Assembly (NCBI RefSeq): GCF_964019385.1 | Contig: NC_088655.1 | Span: 11,800,001 to 11,864,000, forward strand | DNA: 64,000 bases | Direction of reading: 5' to 3' | Source of the DNA: Sycon ciliatum | Taxonomy: Eukaryota; Porifera; Calcarea; Leucosolenida; Sycettidae | Part shown: positions 42,231 to 52,357 of the stretch, piece by piece | Numbering within the stretch: position 1 is the stretch's first letter | Layout of the letters: each line of letters begins with the position of its first letter | Translations under genes and position numbers: made by a program | The notes under the pieces: model-generated | What the model was told of the DNA's origin: nothing | Database searches by the model: none | The model's input: only the letters and a program-made list of their open reading frames with translations

Positions 42231-42686
42231 CACTATGCCTTCAGAAGGTCAAAAATGAAAATCTCTCAGAAAGCGTCGAAAACTATCTCAAACGATAGCT
42301 CTTGTGCTGAAGCACGACTCCTGAAGATTTGAGGGGATTCGCTCAAAGGACTTCAGAGATAGAGCACTTCAAAGATCGAGATAGATCTGCAAATTTCACA
42401 ATTTTGATTTTGCAATTGGTTCTTTTCGTTTTAGAACGCAATCAATCGTGTTATGATAAAACCTTCCTTGATATACATTGAAGTTCAAATTTTGTGGAAA
42501 TCTCAGGCGCAGTGCGTGGAGTGATTTGGCACCTCTGCGCATGGGTTTGGTTACCATGACAGGCGTCAGAGTGATTGCGCATGCGCAAATTCAAATTTTA
42601 TTCATATTAATTATTTGATGGAAACATTTTTGTTGTTTCGTTCTGTGACAATTGTACAAGCTGCCAGGCGTTGTTTTTCTATTGCG

Positions 42687-42872
42687 ATGGGGAAGAAGCG
42701 AGCTCAAGGCCGACCAGGCAGACCCAGGAAGAGAAAACTTCCTGGAAATCAACCGCTGAGAGCCGAATCGGAAGATGAAGCTGCAGCATGTGCGCCAGAA
42801 AATCTTGACGATTCTCTGCCAAATTTCAACGATTATTTGCCATCCCCAGCTACATGTACATCTTCACTTTAG
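42687..42872 (+). CDS. Short AT-hook ORF, possible transposase first exon
   Basis: This is a 61-residue frame from ATG 42687: MGKKRAQGRPGRPRKRKLPG, then an acidic Ser/Glu/Ala stretch. GRPGRPRKR is an AT-hook/nuclear-signal-like motif that binds the AT-rich minor groove. Upstream (42225-42260) AAGGTGGCACTATGCC resembles a transposon terminus, so this may be the first exon of a DNA-transposon protein whose remainder is lost. No downstream exon is recognised. Confidence 0.35.
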   Translation: MGKKRAQGRPGRPRKRKLPGNQPLRAESEDEAAACAPENLDDSLPNFNDYLPSPATCTSSL

Positions 42873-42898
42873 CTCATACATGTACATGTACATGTACA

Positions 42899-43285
42899 TC
42901 CTTCAAAGCGGTGAACCCCTTGATAGGCGACAAGACTCTGGGTCATCCTAACGAGAGAGCTTGGAAGCTCAGGGCCCTACGCTATGCGCGATGCTTTGTT
43001 ACTTAGCTCATCGTGCATGTTGTGGGAACTGATGGAAATGTTTCCTGGGAAGGCGCTGACTCTGCCGAGCACGCGCGTTCTGGAGTCGACGGGATCACTC
43101 TGGCGACGTTTCCTGTGACCGGCGCTGACTCGCCCGTTCACGCCTATTTTGGAGACGACGGGATCTCTCTTCCAAAGTATGTTTTTGCTGACGCATCCTA
43201 TCACCTATTCGGCAACTAACATCCATTCTAATTTCATTTCCTCCTCGTCTCCCTATTTCTTTCCAGAAAGTCTCTCTATACATCA
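42899..43285 (-). repeat. Composite of dispersed repeats with an STPR-like fragment
   Basis: It holds CTTCAAAGCGGTGAACCCCT (shared with 6487), block C (shared with 16765) and an STPR-like coding scrap. On the minus strand from about 43230 the scrap encodes MRQQKHTLEERSRRLQNRRE followed by RASQRRSQETS. The last part matches 33138-33300. Confidence 0.6.
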
Positions 43286-44207
43286 GGGAGTCGTACTGTA
43301 TTGGCAGCTACCCTAACGGGTCACGCCGCCCACCACCCAAGCATGGGTATGATGAGGGACAGTAGCAACAGAAACAAAAATACAGCAAGCAGGGAGAGAA
43401 AGCAAGAGAAAGACGGCGATAGTAGTACATCTGGTGTGCGACGTATAGAAAAGAGAGATGACAAGAGATGCGCACAAAATAGGAAACAATAATTATTTTT
43501 GCAGTTCCGAAACAATCAACCAGGTGATGGAGTGTGGGCACCTGAAGTCCCACCTGGACTCCACTGGAAGAACATCCCACGCAGGGATATCAGCGATAGG
43601 CCAAGCGTTGAAAAACAGTCATGAGGACACATCGTCTAGAAGTCCACCGCGCTCGAACTGAAATTGCAGGTTTAAACAATTTCCCACGCGGCGTCAGGCA
43701 GCGTAACTCTTCTCTCTGCATCACCATCCATCTCCAGCAACCGTCTCCACTCACAGCTCATGCCTCTGCCACCACTGTACTCCTCCGAGCTTCGCAGTTT
43801 GAAACCATTCTGGGGTCAGCTACACCACCGCGAATGGAGAGACGAGGACGACAACGGTCGTGACTGAAAAGACACTGCTTTGGCGACCGCGTCGCGGAAC
43901 CCTCGCCCCAGCAAATTCAGAAATACGCCAGGGGCAACTCTGGTGGACCCAGAGCCACCCCCTTGGCAAGACTAGTAAGAGGAACGACTGAAAACTCAGA
44001 TAAAACAGAGCTACAAAAAGTGCAACCGTCCCCTTCAAGCACAGTTGCAACACACAGGGAGTCGTATACATGTACATAATATTGTGGCCAGCTGTTTGTA
44101 GAAAGAAAAACATGGAGTGATGTGAGGGAGTCGTAGTTTTTGGAGCTCTGCGTCGTCAAGTTTTCTGTACCTCTGCGGGCGACTCTATCGCACAATGCTT
44201 TGACGGT
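43286..44207. other. Stretch upstream of the large ORF
   Basis: GGGAGTCGTA occurs at 43286, 44057 and 44126. The segment 44057-44098 resembles the start of the tail repeat at 33331. The last part is probably the 5' UTR/promoter of the element encoding the 1256-residue ORF. No separate gene is recognised. Confidence 0.4.
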
Positions 44208-47200
44208 ATGGCGGACAGCATGGAGAGACCACCAGGGGGTCGTCATCTGGAAACCAAGGGCCAATGTTGCCGGTGCAACGGCAATGGCACCTGCAACAAA
44301 TGCAAATGTGCTAAAGAGAATCGTAAGTGCACGAGCTGCGCGCCAGGACGGAAGTCGAACTGTAAGAACAACGTAACCGTACGAGAAGAGCCAGCCGTTA
44401 GTCCCGTACCCAAGCCAGGGGCAGCCCCACCTGAGCAACTCGGATTTGCGTCGCCCAACCGAAGATCAACAACCAACACAACCACCGCTCAGAGAACGCC
44501 TGTGTCCGGTGCAACCACAGCGGATGACATAGCCTCCGCCGCACTCGCCGCTGCTATGTCGAAAGTTTCAAGCTCTCAACAGCTAGCATGGAACTTACTG
44601 GAATCCGCGGAGTCTGCGGAGTCAAGCACCAGTTCAGAAGTGTCAACTGGCAAGCAGGCTGACGGTGTCAGACCTACACAGCGGGACACGACAATGAGGC
44701 CGGCTACCACAGCTGAGACCCCAGAGTCACTCACTGCTGCTCTGCTTGCGGAGTGCCGACAAGAGGCTGCCTCCGAAAATTCGAATGATTGTACAGTAGC
44801 AAATAGAGACATTGGAAACATGCAAGATAGCATCCCGGATATCCCTGCTTGTACCGGTAGTACCTCACGTGCCAGTTTGCCAGCAGACTCAGGCACCCCG
44901 ACCCAGCCACTCGCACAAACGCACTCATCACGTACGTCACCCACACACGTACACGTCTCTGACTCACAACAGCAAGCGTGGGACATGCTGGACCAGCACC
45001 ATGAGACCCCCACAGCGGAAGAGGCTGACCTGTTGGCAAACCTGGCCTCCTCGCAGCCACAACTAAGCGGTGACATGGGCACACAGGAGCAGGAGCCGGT
45101 TGCAGATCCACAGCCACAGCATCTTCCAGACTATGCCCCTGCCAACAATCAGTTCTCGATGGGTGAGCACGACTTCCAGTCCTCTGCTCAGATCATCAAC
45201 GCCGCATATGAAGAGGCCGTTCACTTTCGACCCAATCTCTTCATGCCACCATCAGGAACTGTCGGATCCACATTTGTGAAGATCATTGCTGGATTGTACA
45301 GGCGTTTTGCAGAAGCGTCCGCTGGAGAGGCCATTGCAATCAAAGCCGCAATGGTCGCCACCCAGCTCCTCCTCCAAAAGCCACATCGCGCCGAAAGGAG
45401 ACAGGAATTCCTAAACTGCCTGAACCGCAGACTCCCACTATGGACAGGTGGTGACGTCGACCAGCTGGTGAGGGAAGCGCGCACCATCCAGCAGCAACTA
45501 GTATCCGCTGCCAAAGCCAAGCACACCGGTAGCAAGCACCCCGATGATGCCCGCCGCTTTGCCAACTTGATAGCAGAGGGCAAAACCACCACGGCAGTCA
45601 GAATGCTGTCCGATACCAGCTCTAAGGGTGTCTTGTCCCTTGACGACAAGATCAACGGGCAAACAGTCAGGGACATTCTGACCGCCAAACATCCGCCGGC
45701 AGAAGACCTGCAAGATAGTGCAGCAATCACAGGTGTCCCACCCCCACCTCCCCATCCAATCATGTTCTCCGCCATCACCAGGGATGTCGTGAAGCAGGCA
45801 GTACTCAACACCACTGGAGCAGCGGGGCCTTCTGGTATGGATGCAGTGGGCTGGCGACAAATCTGCACGTCATTCGGCTCGTCCTCTGACGACCTGTGCG
45901 ATGCCCTAGCACTATGTGCACGCCGATTAGCATCGTGCCCTGTTGATCCAGCGTCATTGGAGGCCTACAATGCCTGCCGGCTCATTCCCATAGACAAACA
46001 ACCAGGTGTGCGCCCTATTGGCGTTGGGGAAGTTGTGCGCCGCGTGCTAGGGAAAACCATCTTGACAGTGGTCGGTCCAGCCATCGAACAAGCAGTCGGC
46101 TCTCTCCAACTCTGTGCCGGCCAACAGTGTGGCATCGAAGCTGCAATTCACGCCATCAAGACCACATTCGCAAATGACGACACGGAAGCCGTTCTACTTG
46201 CCGATGCCTCAAATGCCTTCAATTGCATTAACCGTGCTGCATGTCTCGCAAACATCCGCCACCTCTGCCCGGAGTTCTCAACTACCGTCATCAACTCCTA
46301 CCGCTCCCCATCCAAGGTCTTCGTTGGAGGCGAAACACTTCTGTCTTGCGAAGGTACCACCCAAGGCGATCCTCTCGCCATGGCCATGTATGCACTTGGA
46401 ACGGTACCCCTCATACAAAGAGCCAAGTCCAGCGGTGCCCTTCAAGCCTGGTTCGCAGACGACTCCACAGCGGGTGGCAAGCTGCGGACGCTGCGCATGT
46501 GGTGGTCTATCCTGGAGGAAGAGGGGCCAGCTTTCGGCTACTTCATCAACGCCAAGAAGTCCACTCTTCTAACAAAACCAGACCATGCTGACCTAGCAGC
46601 CGAGCTCTTTGGTGACACCAATGTGGACATCCGGGTTGACGGCTGTCGTCATCTGGGCGCAGTTCTGGGCACCCCACAGTACTGTGAGGGTTTTGTTCGA
46701 TCGAAAGTCCAGGAGTGGTGCGCAGAGGTTGCAGTCTTAGCCCAGTATGCTGTCACCCAGCCCCAAGCAGCATTTGCGGCATTTGGACAGGGCCTGCGGC
46801 ACAAATGGGCCTTCATAGCCCGCACCGTGCCTGACACCGCGCACTTGCTAGCTCCGTTGGAGGACACGATCCGCGTGAAGCTCATTCCCGCCATCACCCA
46901 CCGACCTCCTCCAGGTGATCTTGAAAGGTCCATCCTAGCTCTACCCTGCAGAGACGGAGGTTTGGGGCTCATCATCCCGGCCTCCCTGTCAGTCCAGCAT
47001 CGTGACTCCAAAGCTATCACGCGCGCCCTCGTAGAGCGTATCCTGCGTCAGGATGAATCCCTCGACGGCATCCCGCACGAGACAAGAAAAGCGAAGGCAG
47101 ATGCTTCATCACAAGCCCGCCGTGCACGCATGGACCACGCCAAGTCCATCAAGGATAGCTGCCCTCCCGCCACGCTTCGTGTGCTGGAGCTGGCATCAGA

Positions 47201-47978
47201 GAAGGGAGCCTCTAGTTGGCTTACCTGCCGCCCGCTCCGTCGCTATGGTTTTGTCCTCAACAAACAAGCTTTCCGCGACTCGCTTCATTTGCGCTATGGT
47301 TGGATCCCGTCTGGACTGCCCTCAACCTGTGCATGCGGGGCTTCTTTCACACCTGAACACGCTTTGTCCTGCCCCATTGGCGGCTACCCCTCCATGCGTC
47401 ACAACGACCTCCGTGATTTAACAGCATCCCTCCTGAAGGACGTGGCCCATGACGTGAGCACCGAACCGTCACTGCAACCGATCACCGGTGAGACCCTGCG
47501 TCATCGCACAGCGATCTCAGCCGACGGCGCTCGCCTGGACGTGGCAGCATCCGGCATATGGGGTGGGCGTTTCGAGAAGACGTTCCTAGACATCCGCGTC
47601 TTCAACCCCCATGCACGGTCCAACCGCCAGCAGTCACTTCCAGCTACTTACCGAAAACACGAAGCTGAGAAGAGGCGCTCGTATGAGGAGCGAATCCGTG
47701 AAATTGAGCACGCGTCATTTGTGCCGGTCGTCTTGAGTGCATCTGGAGGATTCGGGAAAACGGCCACTGCGCTCTACAACAGAGTTGCCTGTATGCTTTC
47801 GGACAAGAGAAAAGAGCCCTATTCCACCGTACTGGCCTGGATCAGGTCAAGGGTCTCTTTCTCTCTTGTCCGCTCAGCAAATGCTAGCCTCCGTGGACAT
47901 CGCGCCGCTCAACCGAAATCTAACCGAGCTTTGGCTGACATTCCCGCTGTGCTGGCCGCAGCAGAATGCCACTTCTGA
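44208..47978 (+). CDS. LINE-like polyprotein: Cys-rich N-terminus, RT, zinc knuckle and restriction-like endonuclease
   Basis: A single open ORF of 1256 residues starts MADSMERPPGGRH. Residues ~20-55 form a CXC-type cysteine cluster (CCRCNGNGTCNKCKC, CTSCAPG). Residues ~55-330 are Ser/Thr/Gln-rich and disordered. RT motifs follow: GPSGMDAVGWRQI (~540), PIGVGEVVRRVLGK (~602), motif A LLADASNAFNCINR (~663), TTQGDPLAMAMYALG (~717) and motif C WFADDSTAGG (~748). At ~1042 lies CACGASFTPEHALSC, and at ~1106 DGARLDVAASGIWGGRF-EKTFLDIRVFNP, a restriction-like nuclease core. The knuckle-plus-nuclease order resembles R2/NeSL-type elements, which cut the target and prime cDNA synthesis there. No stop or frame break is seen, so it may be active. 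The exact clade is uncertain. Confidence 0.88.
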   Translation: MADSMERPPGGRHLETKGQCCRCNGNGTCNKCKCAKENRKCTSCAPGRKSNCKNNVTVREEPAVSPVPKPGAAPPEQLGFASPNRRSTTNTTTAQRTPVSGATTADDIASAALAAAMSKVSSSQQLAWNLLESAESAESSTSSEVSTGKQADGVRPTQRDTTMRPATTAETPESLTAALLAECRQEAASENSNDCTVANRDIGNMQDSIPDIPACTGSTSRASLPADSGTPTQPLAQTHSSRTSPTHVHVSDSQQQAWDMLDQHHETPTAEEADLLANLASSQPQLSGDMGTQEQEPVADPQPQHLPDYAPANNQFSMGEHDFQSSAQIINAAYEEAVHFRPNLFMPPSGTVGSTFVKIIAGLYRRFAEASAGEAIAIKAAMVATQLLLQKPHRAERRQEFLNCLNRRLPLWTGGDVDQLVREARTIQQQLVSAAKAKHTGSKHPDDARRFANLIAEGKTTTAVRMLSDTSSKGVLSLDDKINGQTVRDILTAKHPPAEDLQDSAAITGVPPPPPHPIMFSAITRDVVKQAVLNTTGAAGPSGMDAVGWRQICTSFGSSSDDLCDALALCARRLASCPVDPASLEAYNACRLIPIDKQPGVRPIGVGEVVRRVLGKTILTVVGPAIEQAVGSLQLCAGQQCGIEAAIHAIKTTFANDDTEAVLLADASNAFNCINRAACLANIRHLCPEFSTTVINSYRSPSKVFVGGETLLSCEGTTQGDPLAMAMYALGTVPLIQRAKSSGALQAWFADDSTAGGKLRTLRMWWSILEEEGPAFGYFINAKKSTLLTKPDHADLAAELFGDTNVDIRVDGCRHLGAVLGTPQYCEGFVRSKVQEWCAEVAVLAQYAVTQPQAAFAAFGQGLRHKWAFIARTVPDTAHLLAPLEDTIRVKLIPAITHRPPPGDLERSILALPCRDGGLGLIIPASLSVQHRDSKAITRALVERILRQDESLDGIPHETRKAKADASSQARRARMDHAKSIKDSCPPATLRVLELASEKGASSWLTCRPLRRYGFVLNKQAFRDSLHLRYGWIPSGLPSTCACGASFTPEHALSCPIGGYPSMRHNDLRDLTASLLKDVAHDVSTEPSLQPITGETLRHRTAISADGARLDVAASGIWGGRFEKTFLDIRVFNPHARSNRQQSLPATYRKHEAEKRRSYEERIREIEHASFVPVVLSASGGFGKTATALYNRVACMLSDKRKEPYSTVLAWIRSRVSFSLVRSANASLRGHRAAQPKSNRALADIPAVLAAAECHF

Positions 47979-48440
47979 TTCTCTGTTCCATTTTTCTTCT
48001 TCTTTTACTTGTGTTGCGTGCACGATTGATCTTGGTTTTTCCATTATTATTTGCCATGGCGACCCCCGTAAGTCCAAATAACTGGCAGGGCAGGGTTGGG
48101 CCTTTTTCTTTTTTCACGAGTCTCATTATGTTCTGTTGCCCGTGCAGTGGCAGATTTCGCGCGGTAAAAAAAAAAAAAAAATTATTGCAAAAAAAAAAGC
48201 TGTTTGTAGCCAGCTGTGTTTGATGGTCCGGTACGGTACGGGACAGATACGGGAGCCAGCAAATGGCCAGCTGTTCGATACGGTACGGGACAGATACGGG
48301 ATAGCGCCAGGCGTGACACAAACAAACAAACAAACAAACACCAAAGTAAAGCTGTGTGGACCCTGGCTAGCGCCAGACGTTACTGAAGTAACGTCTTCTG
48401 CATAGCTACGGGAATAAAGATATTATTATTATTATTATCA
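47979..48440 (+). repeat. 3' UTR and tail of the intact LINE-like element
   Basis: It contains GCCATGGCGACCCCCGTAAG, an A-run, GATACGGGACA units, ACAAACAAACA, the hairpin AGACGTTAC-TGAA-GTAACGTCT (about 48377-48398) and GGGAATAAAGATATTATTATT. A 3' stem-loop is what many non-LTR reverse transcriptases recognise on their RNA. Confidence 0.75.
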
Positions 48441-48467
48441 GAACCCGTGACGGAAAAGGTACTTTCC

Positions 48468-49275
48468 GGGTGTTAGTCATGGCCCAAATTTGCTCGGCCT
48501 ACATCGATATTTTGCCGCACAATTTTGGCACAAATATTTCGATATTCTGCTTGGCATTTCCTTTCTCCGTCGATATTTTGCTTTGATTTTGCTCGAGATG
48601 AAATGAGTTTTAGGGAAAACTCAACGATAATTGTCGCTGATGACGACGATATGTTTGATTGAGCTCCTGCTGCTGCTCAACTTTCCACTGAAATGTAGCC
48701 ATGAGTGTGTTTTCTACAACTTTTGTGCTTGTTTTCAACCTTGGTGACTGATTGTGTTGAGGAAGTCCCTAAGAAGCCATGGATTTTTCGAAAAGCCCAC
48801 CAAAACTCGATATTTTGCTCAAAACTTGCCGGAAACTTGTGCATCCGATATTTTGCTCTAAGAATTGCTAGCAAATTTGGGCTATGACTACCGGGTGTAC
48901 CACCAAGTAGACATAGCCCGATGTTGCTAGCAATTCTGCTAGTAAAATATCGAAGAATTTTGAAAGGGAAATTGCTGGCAAAACGGAGCAAAATATCGGT
49001 GTGTTCACTGGAAATTGGGAGATTTTACACTTAACGGTGCACGTGACTCATTTTCGCACAGTTTTACAAACACGTGACTCCCTTTTTCTCATTTTTGCCA
49101 ACACGTGACCCACTTTCGGTCAGTTTTCCCACGCGTGACACAAATTTTGGAGCAAAAAGGGAGCAAAATATCGAGTGATCTGGCAAAATGAAAGCAAAAT
49201 ATCGATGATAAGCCAGCAAAATGTTGCGGCAAAATATCGAAGCCTTACTCGCAAAATCGGGCTTTGCCTACCACC
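48468..49275. mobile_element. Two adjacent MITEs of one family with CGATATTTTGC repeats
   Basis: Element 1 (about 48468-48895) has inverted ends GGTGTTAGTCATGGCCCAAA and TTTGGGCTATGACTACCGGG. Element 2 (about 48907-49271) has GTAGACATAGCCCGAT and the inverse ATCGGGCTTTGCCTAC. The shared core GTAGNCATAGCCC links them. CGATATTTTGC occurs about five times left of the centre and its complement about five times right of it. There is no coding content. Confidence 0.7.
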
Positions 49276-49476
49276 AAGGCCAAACGCCCACGTGCAGGAT
49301 ATGCGACTCTACGGAGCATATTGCGAAGCACTGCACTACCAAACAAGGAAATCTCTCGGAGCGTCGTATGTGCCCTGTACAAGGGACTACCGTATCCCCA
49401 CCCCAAAACACTGCAGGGTCTTTTTTTATTATTTATTTATTCTTCTTTTACCGTAGTAGGGAATTCCCAACAGGCG

Positions 49477-49700
49477 TCAGCGCCTTTTTACAGGGAACCC
49501 TTGGTATAATTTGATGGATGAGCGAAATTCAGCTGGTGAACTAGACATGCGGCAAGCCGGTGGAAGTGTATTCCATCTGGCAGCGCCCAAATAAGAAATT
49601 GCACTAAAGCCATATCGGGTGTTAGCGGGGGGCAGAACAAGAGCAGCAGAGACTTGGCCACGGGTGGTGGCTGCAGTGCGAGCACCATGGGCGCGCAAGG
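49477..49700 (-). pseudogene. LINE ORF2 C-terminal scrap
   Basis: The minus-strand frame LVLPPANTRYGFSAISYLGA then RWNTLPPACRMSSSPAEFRS is the usual last block of CR1/L2-type ORF2 proteins. It overlaps the start of the plus-strand ORF1 next to it, so the plus-strand LINE may begin inside this older relic. Confidence 0.75.
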
Positions 49701-50268
49701 TAAAGCAAAGTCTTCGACTGCTCAACAACAACAGGAACAGAATCCCACCGTATCAGCCGATAGCACCACCAAGGACGCTACCCAACGTACAGCTGGAGCC
49801 TGGAATGGGCAGAGCACACTCTCTCGCCCTCACAAGGAAGTCCCAGGTCGCAGCACGGATGAAAATCAGGCTGCATCAGCTTGCTCATCAGAATCTGAGG
49901 AACTCCCATTACCTGACTTCAACCAATCACCGCCCAGACCGTTCAACCTACAACAAGATTCGCAAACACAGCTCCAGCTGCCAGCTAAGGCAATTGGTGA
50001 CCTCGCACAGTCAATATCACAAGGCCGGCTCACCAAGTCCGGCAGCGACTCTGACACGGACTCAGACGGTTTTCAAGTGCATAGCTCCAAACGCCCTCGA
50101 AGCAATGTCACACCTGAAAGACCTCGCGGGGCCACTGCCAATGCACCCAGAAACAAGAAGAAGTTGAAAAAGGCAAACCCAGACAGTGCAAGATATCCAC
50201 TCATACAGAACGGCACGTGTTGTACTGTAATATCCTCGCCCTTACACCATCTTCGCCTTCTTGCATAA
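49687..50268 (+). CDS. Probable ORF1 of the APE-type LINE
   Basis: A 193-residue frame from ATG 49687 (MGAQGKAKSSTAQQQQEQ) is Gln/Ser-rich, with a basic patch near the end (RNKKKLKKANPDSARYPL). It is followed at 50345 by the endonuclease ORF. By position it should be the RNA-binding ORF1 product, though no RRM or zinc knuckle is visible. The first residues overlap an antisense LINE relic, so the true start may lie downstream. Confidence 0.45.
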   Translation: MGAQGKAKSSTAQQQQEQNPTVSADSTTKDATQRTAGAWNGQSTLSRPHKEVPGRSTDENQAASACSSESEELPLPDFNQSPPRPFNLQQDSQTQLQLPAKAIGDLAQSISQGRLTKSGSDSDTDSDGFQVHSSKRPRSNVTPERPRGATANAPRNKKKLKKANPDSARYPLIQNGTCCTVISSPLHHLRLLA

Positions 50269-50344
50269 TATTATACTTTTGTCCTACATGTATGTCTTCT
50301 TTCGGCTCCAGCATGTTGTATTTCTTTACCTAATTTTCCTAGGA

Positions 50345-51393
50345 ATGAGTTTTTTAACATTTAATGCTAGGAGCTTGTGCAACAAAATGGACGAGCTCAT
50401 ACCCACTATCACACGCATCACGCCCACACTAATTGCTGTCTGCGAAACATGGGCAAACCCCATGGAGCCAGACTCATTCTATGACATTCCAGATTACACA
50501 CTCTACAGACAGGACAGAACAGAAACGATGGGTGGAGGTGTTGCTTTATACATACATGCCCCTACCTGCCACAAACACCTAACAACAGTCGTCATGCCAA
50601 GCTTCCAGTCACTATGGGTAGAGCTTACACTTTCAGATCGTACAGTCACCGTGGGATGCACGTATCGACCACCAAACTCTGATCCGAATTTATTCTGCCG
50701 CGAACTTGAATTGTGTCTAGGGAAATGTAACACCACAGCGCCATTTATCCTCCTCGGCGACCTAAATTCCAAGAACAGCTCTTGGTTGGATTCTGATGTC
50801 ACAGACAGAGCTGGTGACGCACTTAGCTATCTTATCGATGCAAATGGTTTCCATCAGCATGTAAACTTTGCCACCCACATCTGCCGAGCTATCTAAATTC
50901 GTGCCTCGATCTAGTCATCTCCAATCTCCCTCCGGAGGAGGTCACACTTTCTTCCAGAGCACCGTTTGGGTGTTCAGATCACGTAGCAATCCAGGGAACT
51001 ATCTCCATGCAGCCACCAGCAGATGAGTGTGGCAGACGTAACCTGCCACCTTGGACCTGGAACTGGAATTCAGAGAACGTTGGCGCCCTGAGAGAAGCGC
51101 TAGCGTATACTCAACTCCTGCCACCCGACATTGACTTGCCGTCATATTCGCTGACCGAACTGTGGTCGCTCTGGCGTGACACTCAGCTTCGCACCGCACA
51201 CCAGTTCTGCACTCAACTCCGGTTGACTAGATCATCTGCAGTGTCTCAAAAACGCCCATGGATGACGCCTGATCTGCTAAATAATATCCGTACAAAGCAC
51301 AGGTTTTACAGGAAATACCTCCGGACACGGACGGCTGAAGACTGGGACCAGTTCACAACTCAGCGAAACAAGACAACAACTCTTCTCCGCAGT
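50345..51393 (+). pseudogene. LINE ORF2 N-terminal part: AP-endonuclease and linker
   Basis: Starting MSFLTFNARSLCNKMDEL, the APE fold shows AVCETWANP (catalytic Glu), GGGVALYIHAPT, VGCTYRPPNSDP and LLGDLNSKNSSW (Asp/Asn pair). The frame shifts near 50880; the next frame continues SCLDLVISNLPPEEVTLSS and SDHVAIQGTISMQPP (the SDH active-site block), then the linker RPWMTPDLLNNIRTKHRFYR up to LLRS at the insertion. Confidence 0.85.
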
Positions 51394-52351
51394 AATAATA
51401 ATAATAAGGCCAAAACAAATAATGACCTTGTTTCCGGCCGCCCGACCGGGCCACTTTTCCCAAATTCTGAAACTTTTTTTTGGTCCCAAATGTATACAAA
51501 CGGTGGCAATGCCATGTGTGCAATGCGGAAGTGCACTCAACGAGTCATAACTCAGTCAAATCTCAACCGAATTCCACAATCGAAACACCTACAAGGTACC
51601 AGAGATTCTCAGCTGTCGGCTCGAAAACCTCCGGGGTCGATACGAGCCAGAATAACGGAGCTGGAAGGACTCGAACTGTTTGCTTGACTTCTCAGGATGT
51701 ACGAAAACAGGAATACACCGCATGCTGTACAAGAACAGTGAGTCAGTCAACTTTGACATTGATCCTTGCCATGATAATTATATGTACAATATACATGTGT
51801 AGGTGCTCTTGTCCATCAATACCACAATGATTGAGGAACCAAAAAAAGTATCCAAAAAAAGTTTCATTCCGGCCGACCGAGTCTCCTTTTTGAGGGGTTG
51901 CCGACCGGAAACAAGCCTATTTTTTGTTTTGGCCTAATAATAATACCTCGTGAGTTTTGATTCTATTTGCTATTTTTCGTTCCATTTTTGAGCTCATATT
52001 TTATTTTCCTGATTTCTTCTCCAGTGTATGTTGTATTGCATTTTAATACATTGTGTTAATTTTTGCCCGTAAAAGAGGCTTGCACATAAAAAAAAATAAT
52101 AATACCACAGCACGCGTAATAATATAATTATGTGGGTATAATTATACGTTCCGCTTCTGTCCTATCTCCTATGATCAAATTCCAGTATCAAGGTAATTAT
52201 TAACACGGCGCACTGATGACCTGTGACGCCAGATCATGGATTGTCGGCCAGATTTCTCCATGTAAGCTTGTCCAGAGCGATGGCCCTCACATTCCCCAGC
52301 TGACTGCTGCGCTTCAAGTCGATGTTCCTCCTCTGTAAGTCGCTTGTGATG
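51394..52351 (-). mobile_element. Non-LTR insertion with ATT-type tail inside the LINE
   Basis: CGCAGT is present on both sides (51388-51393 and 52352-52357), and LINE coding resumes exactly after the second copy (AKSKFVHKSANADNH). The left end is a TAA/ATT run, as expected for a minus-strand retroelement tail. A minus-strand frame at 52378-52175 (HHKRLTEEEHRLEAQQSAGE) may be its coding scrap. I cannot name the family. Confidence 0.6.
51408..51934. mobile_element. 527-bp MITE with GGCCAAAACAAA ends
   Basis: GGCCAAAACAAATAATGACC continues as TTGTTTCCGGC at the left. The right end is the inverse with a few mismatches (CCGGAAACAAGCC, TTTGTTTTGGCC). It lies within the TAA-run tail of the host insertion, so the target duplication (TAA or longer) is ambiguous. 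The superfamily is not assigned. Confidence 0.75.
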
Positions 52352-52357
52352 CGCAGT

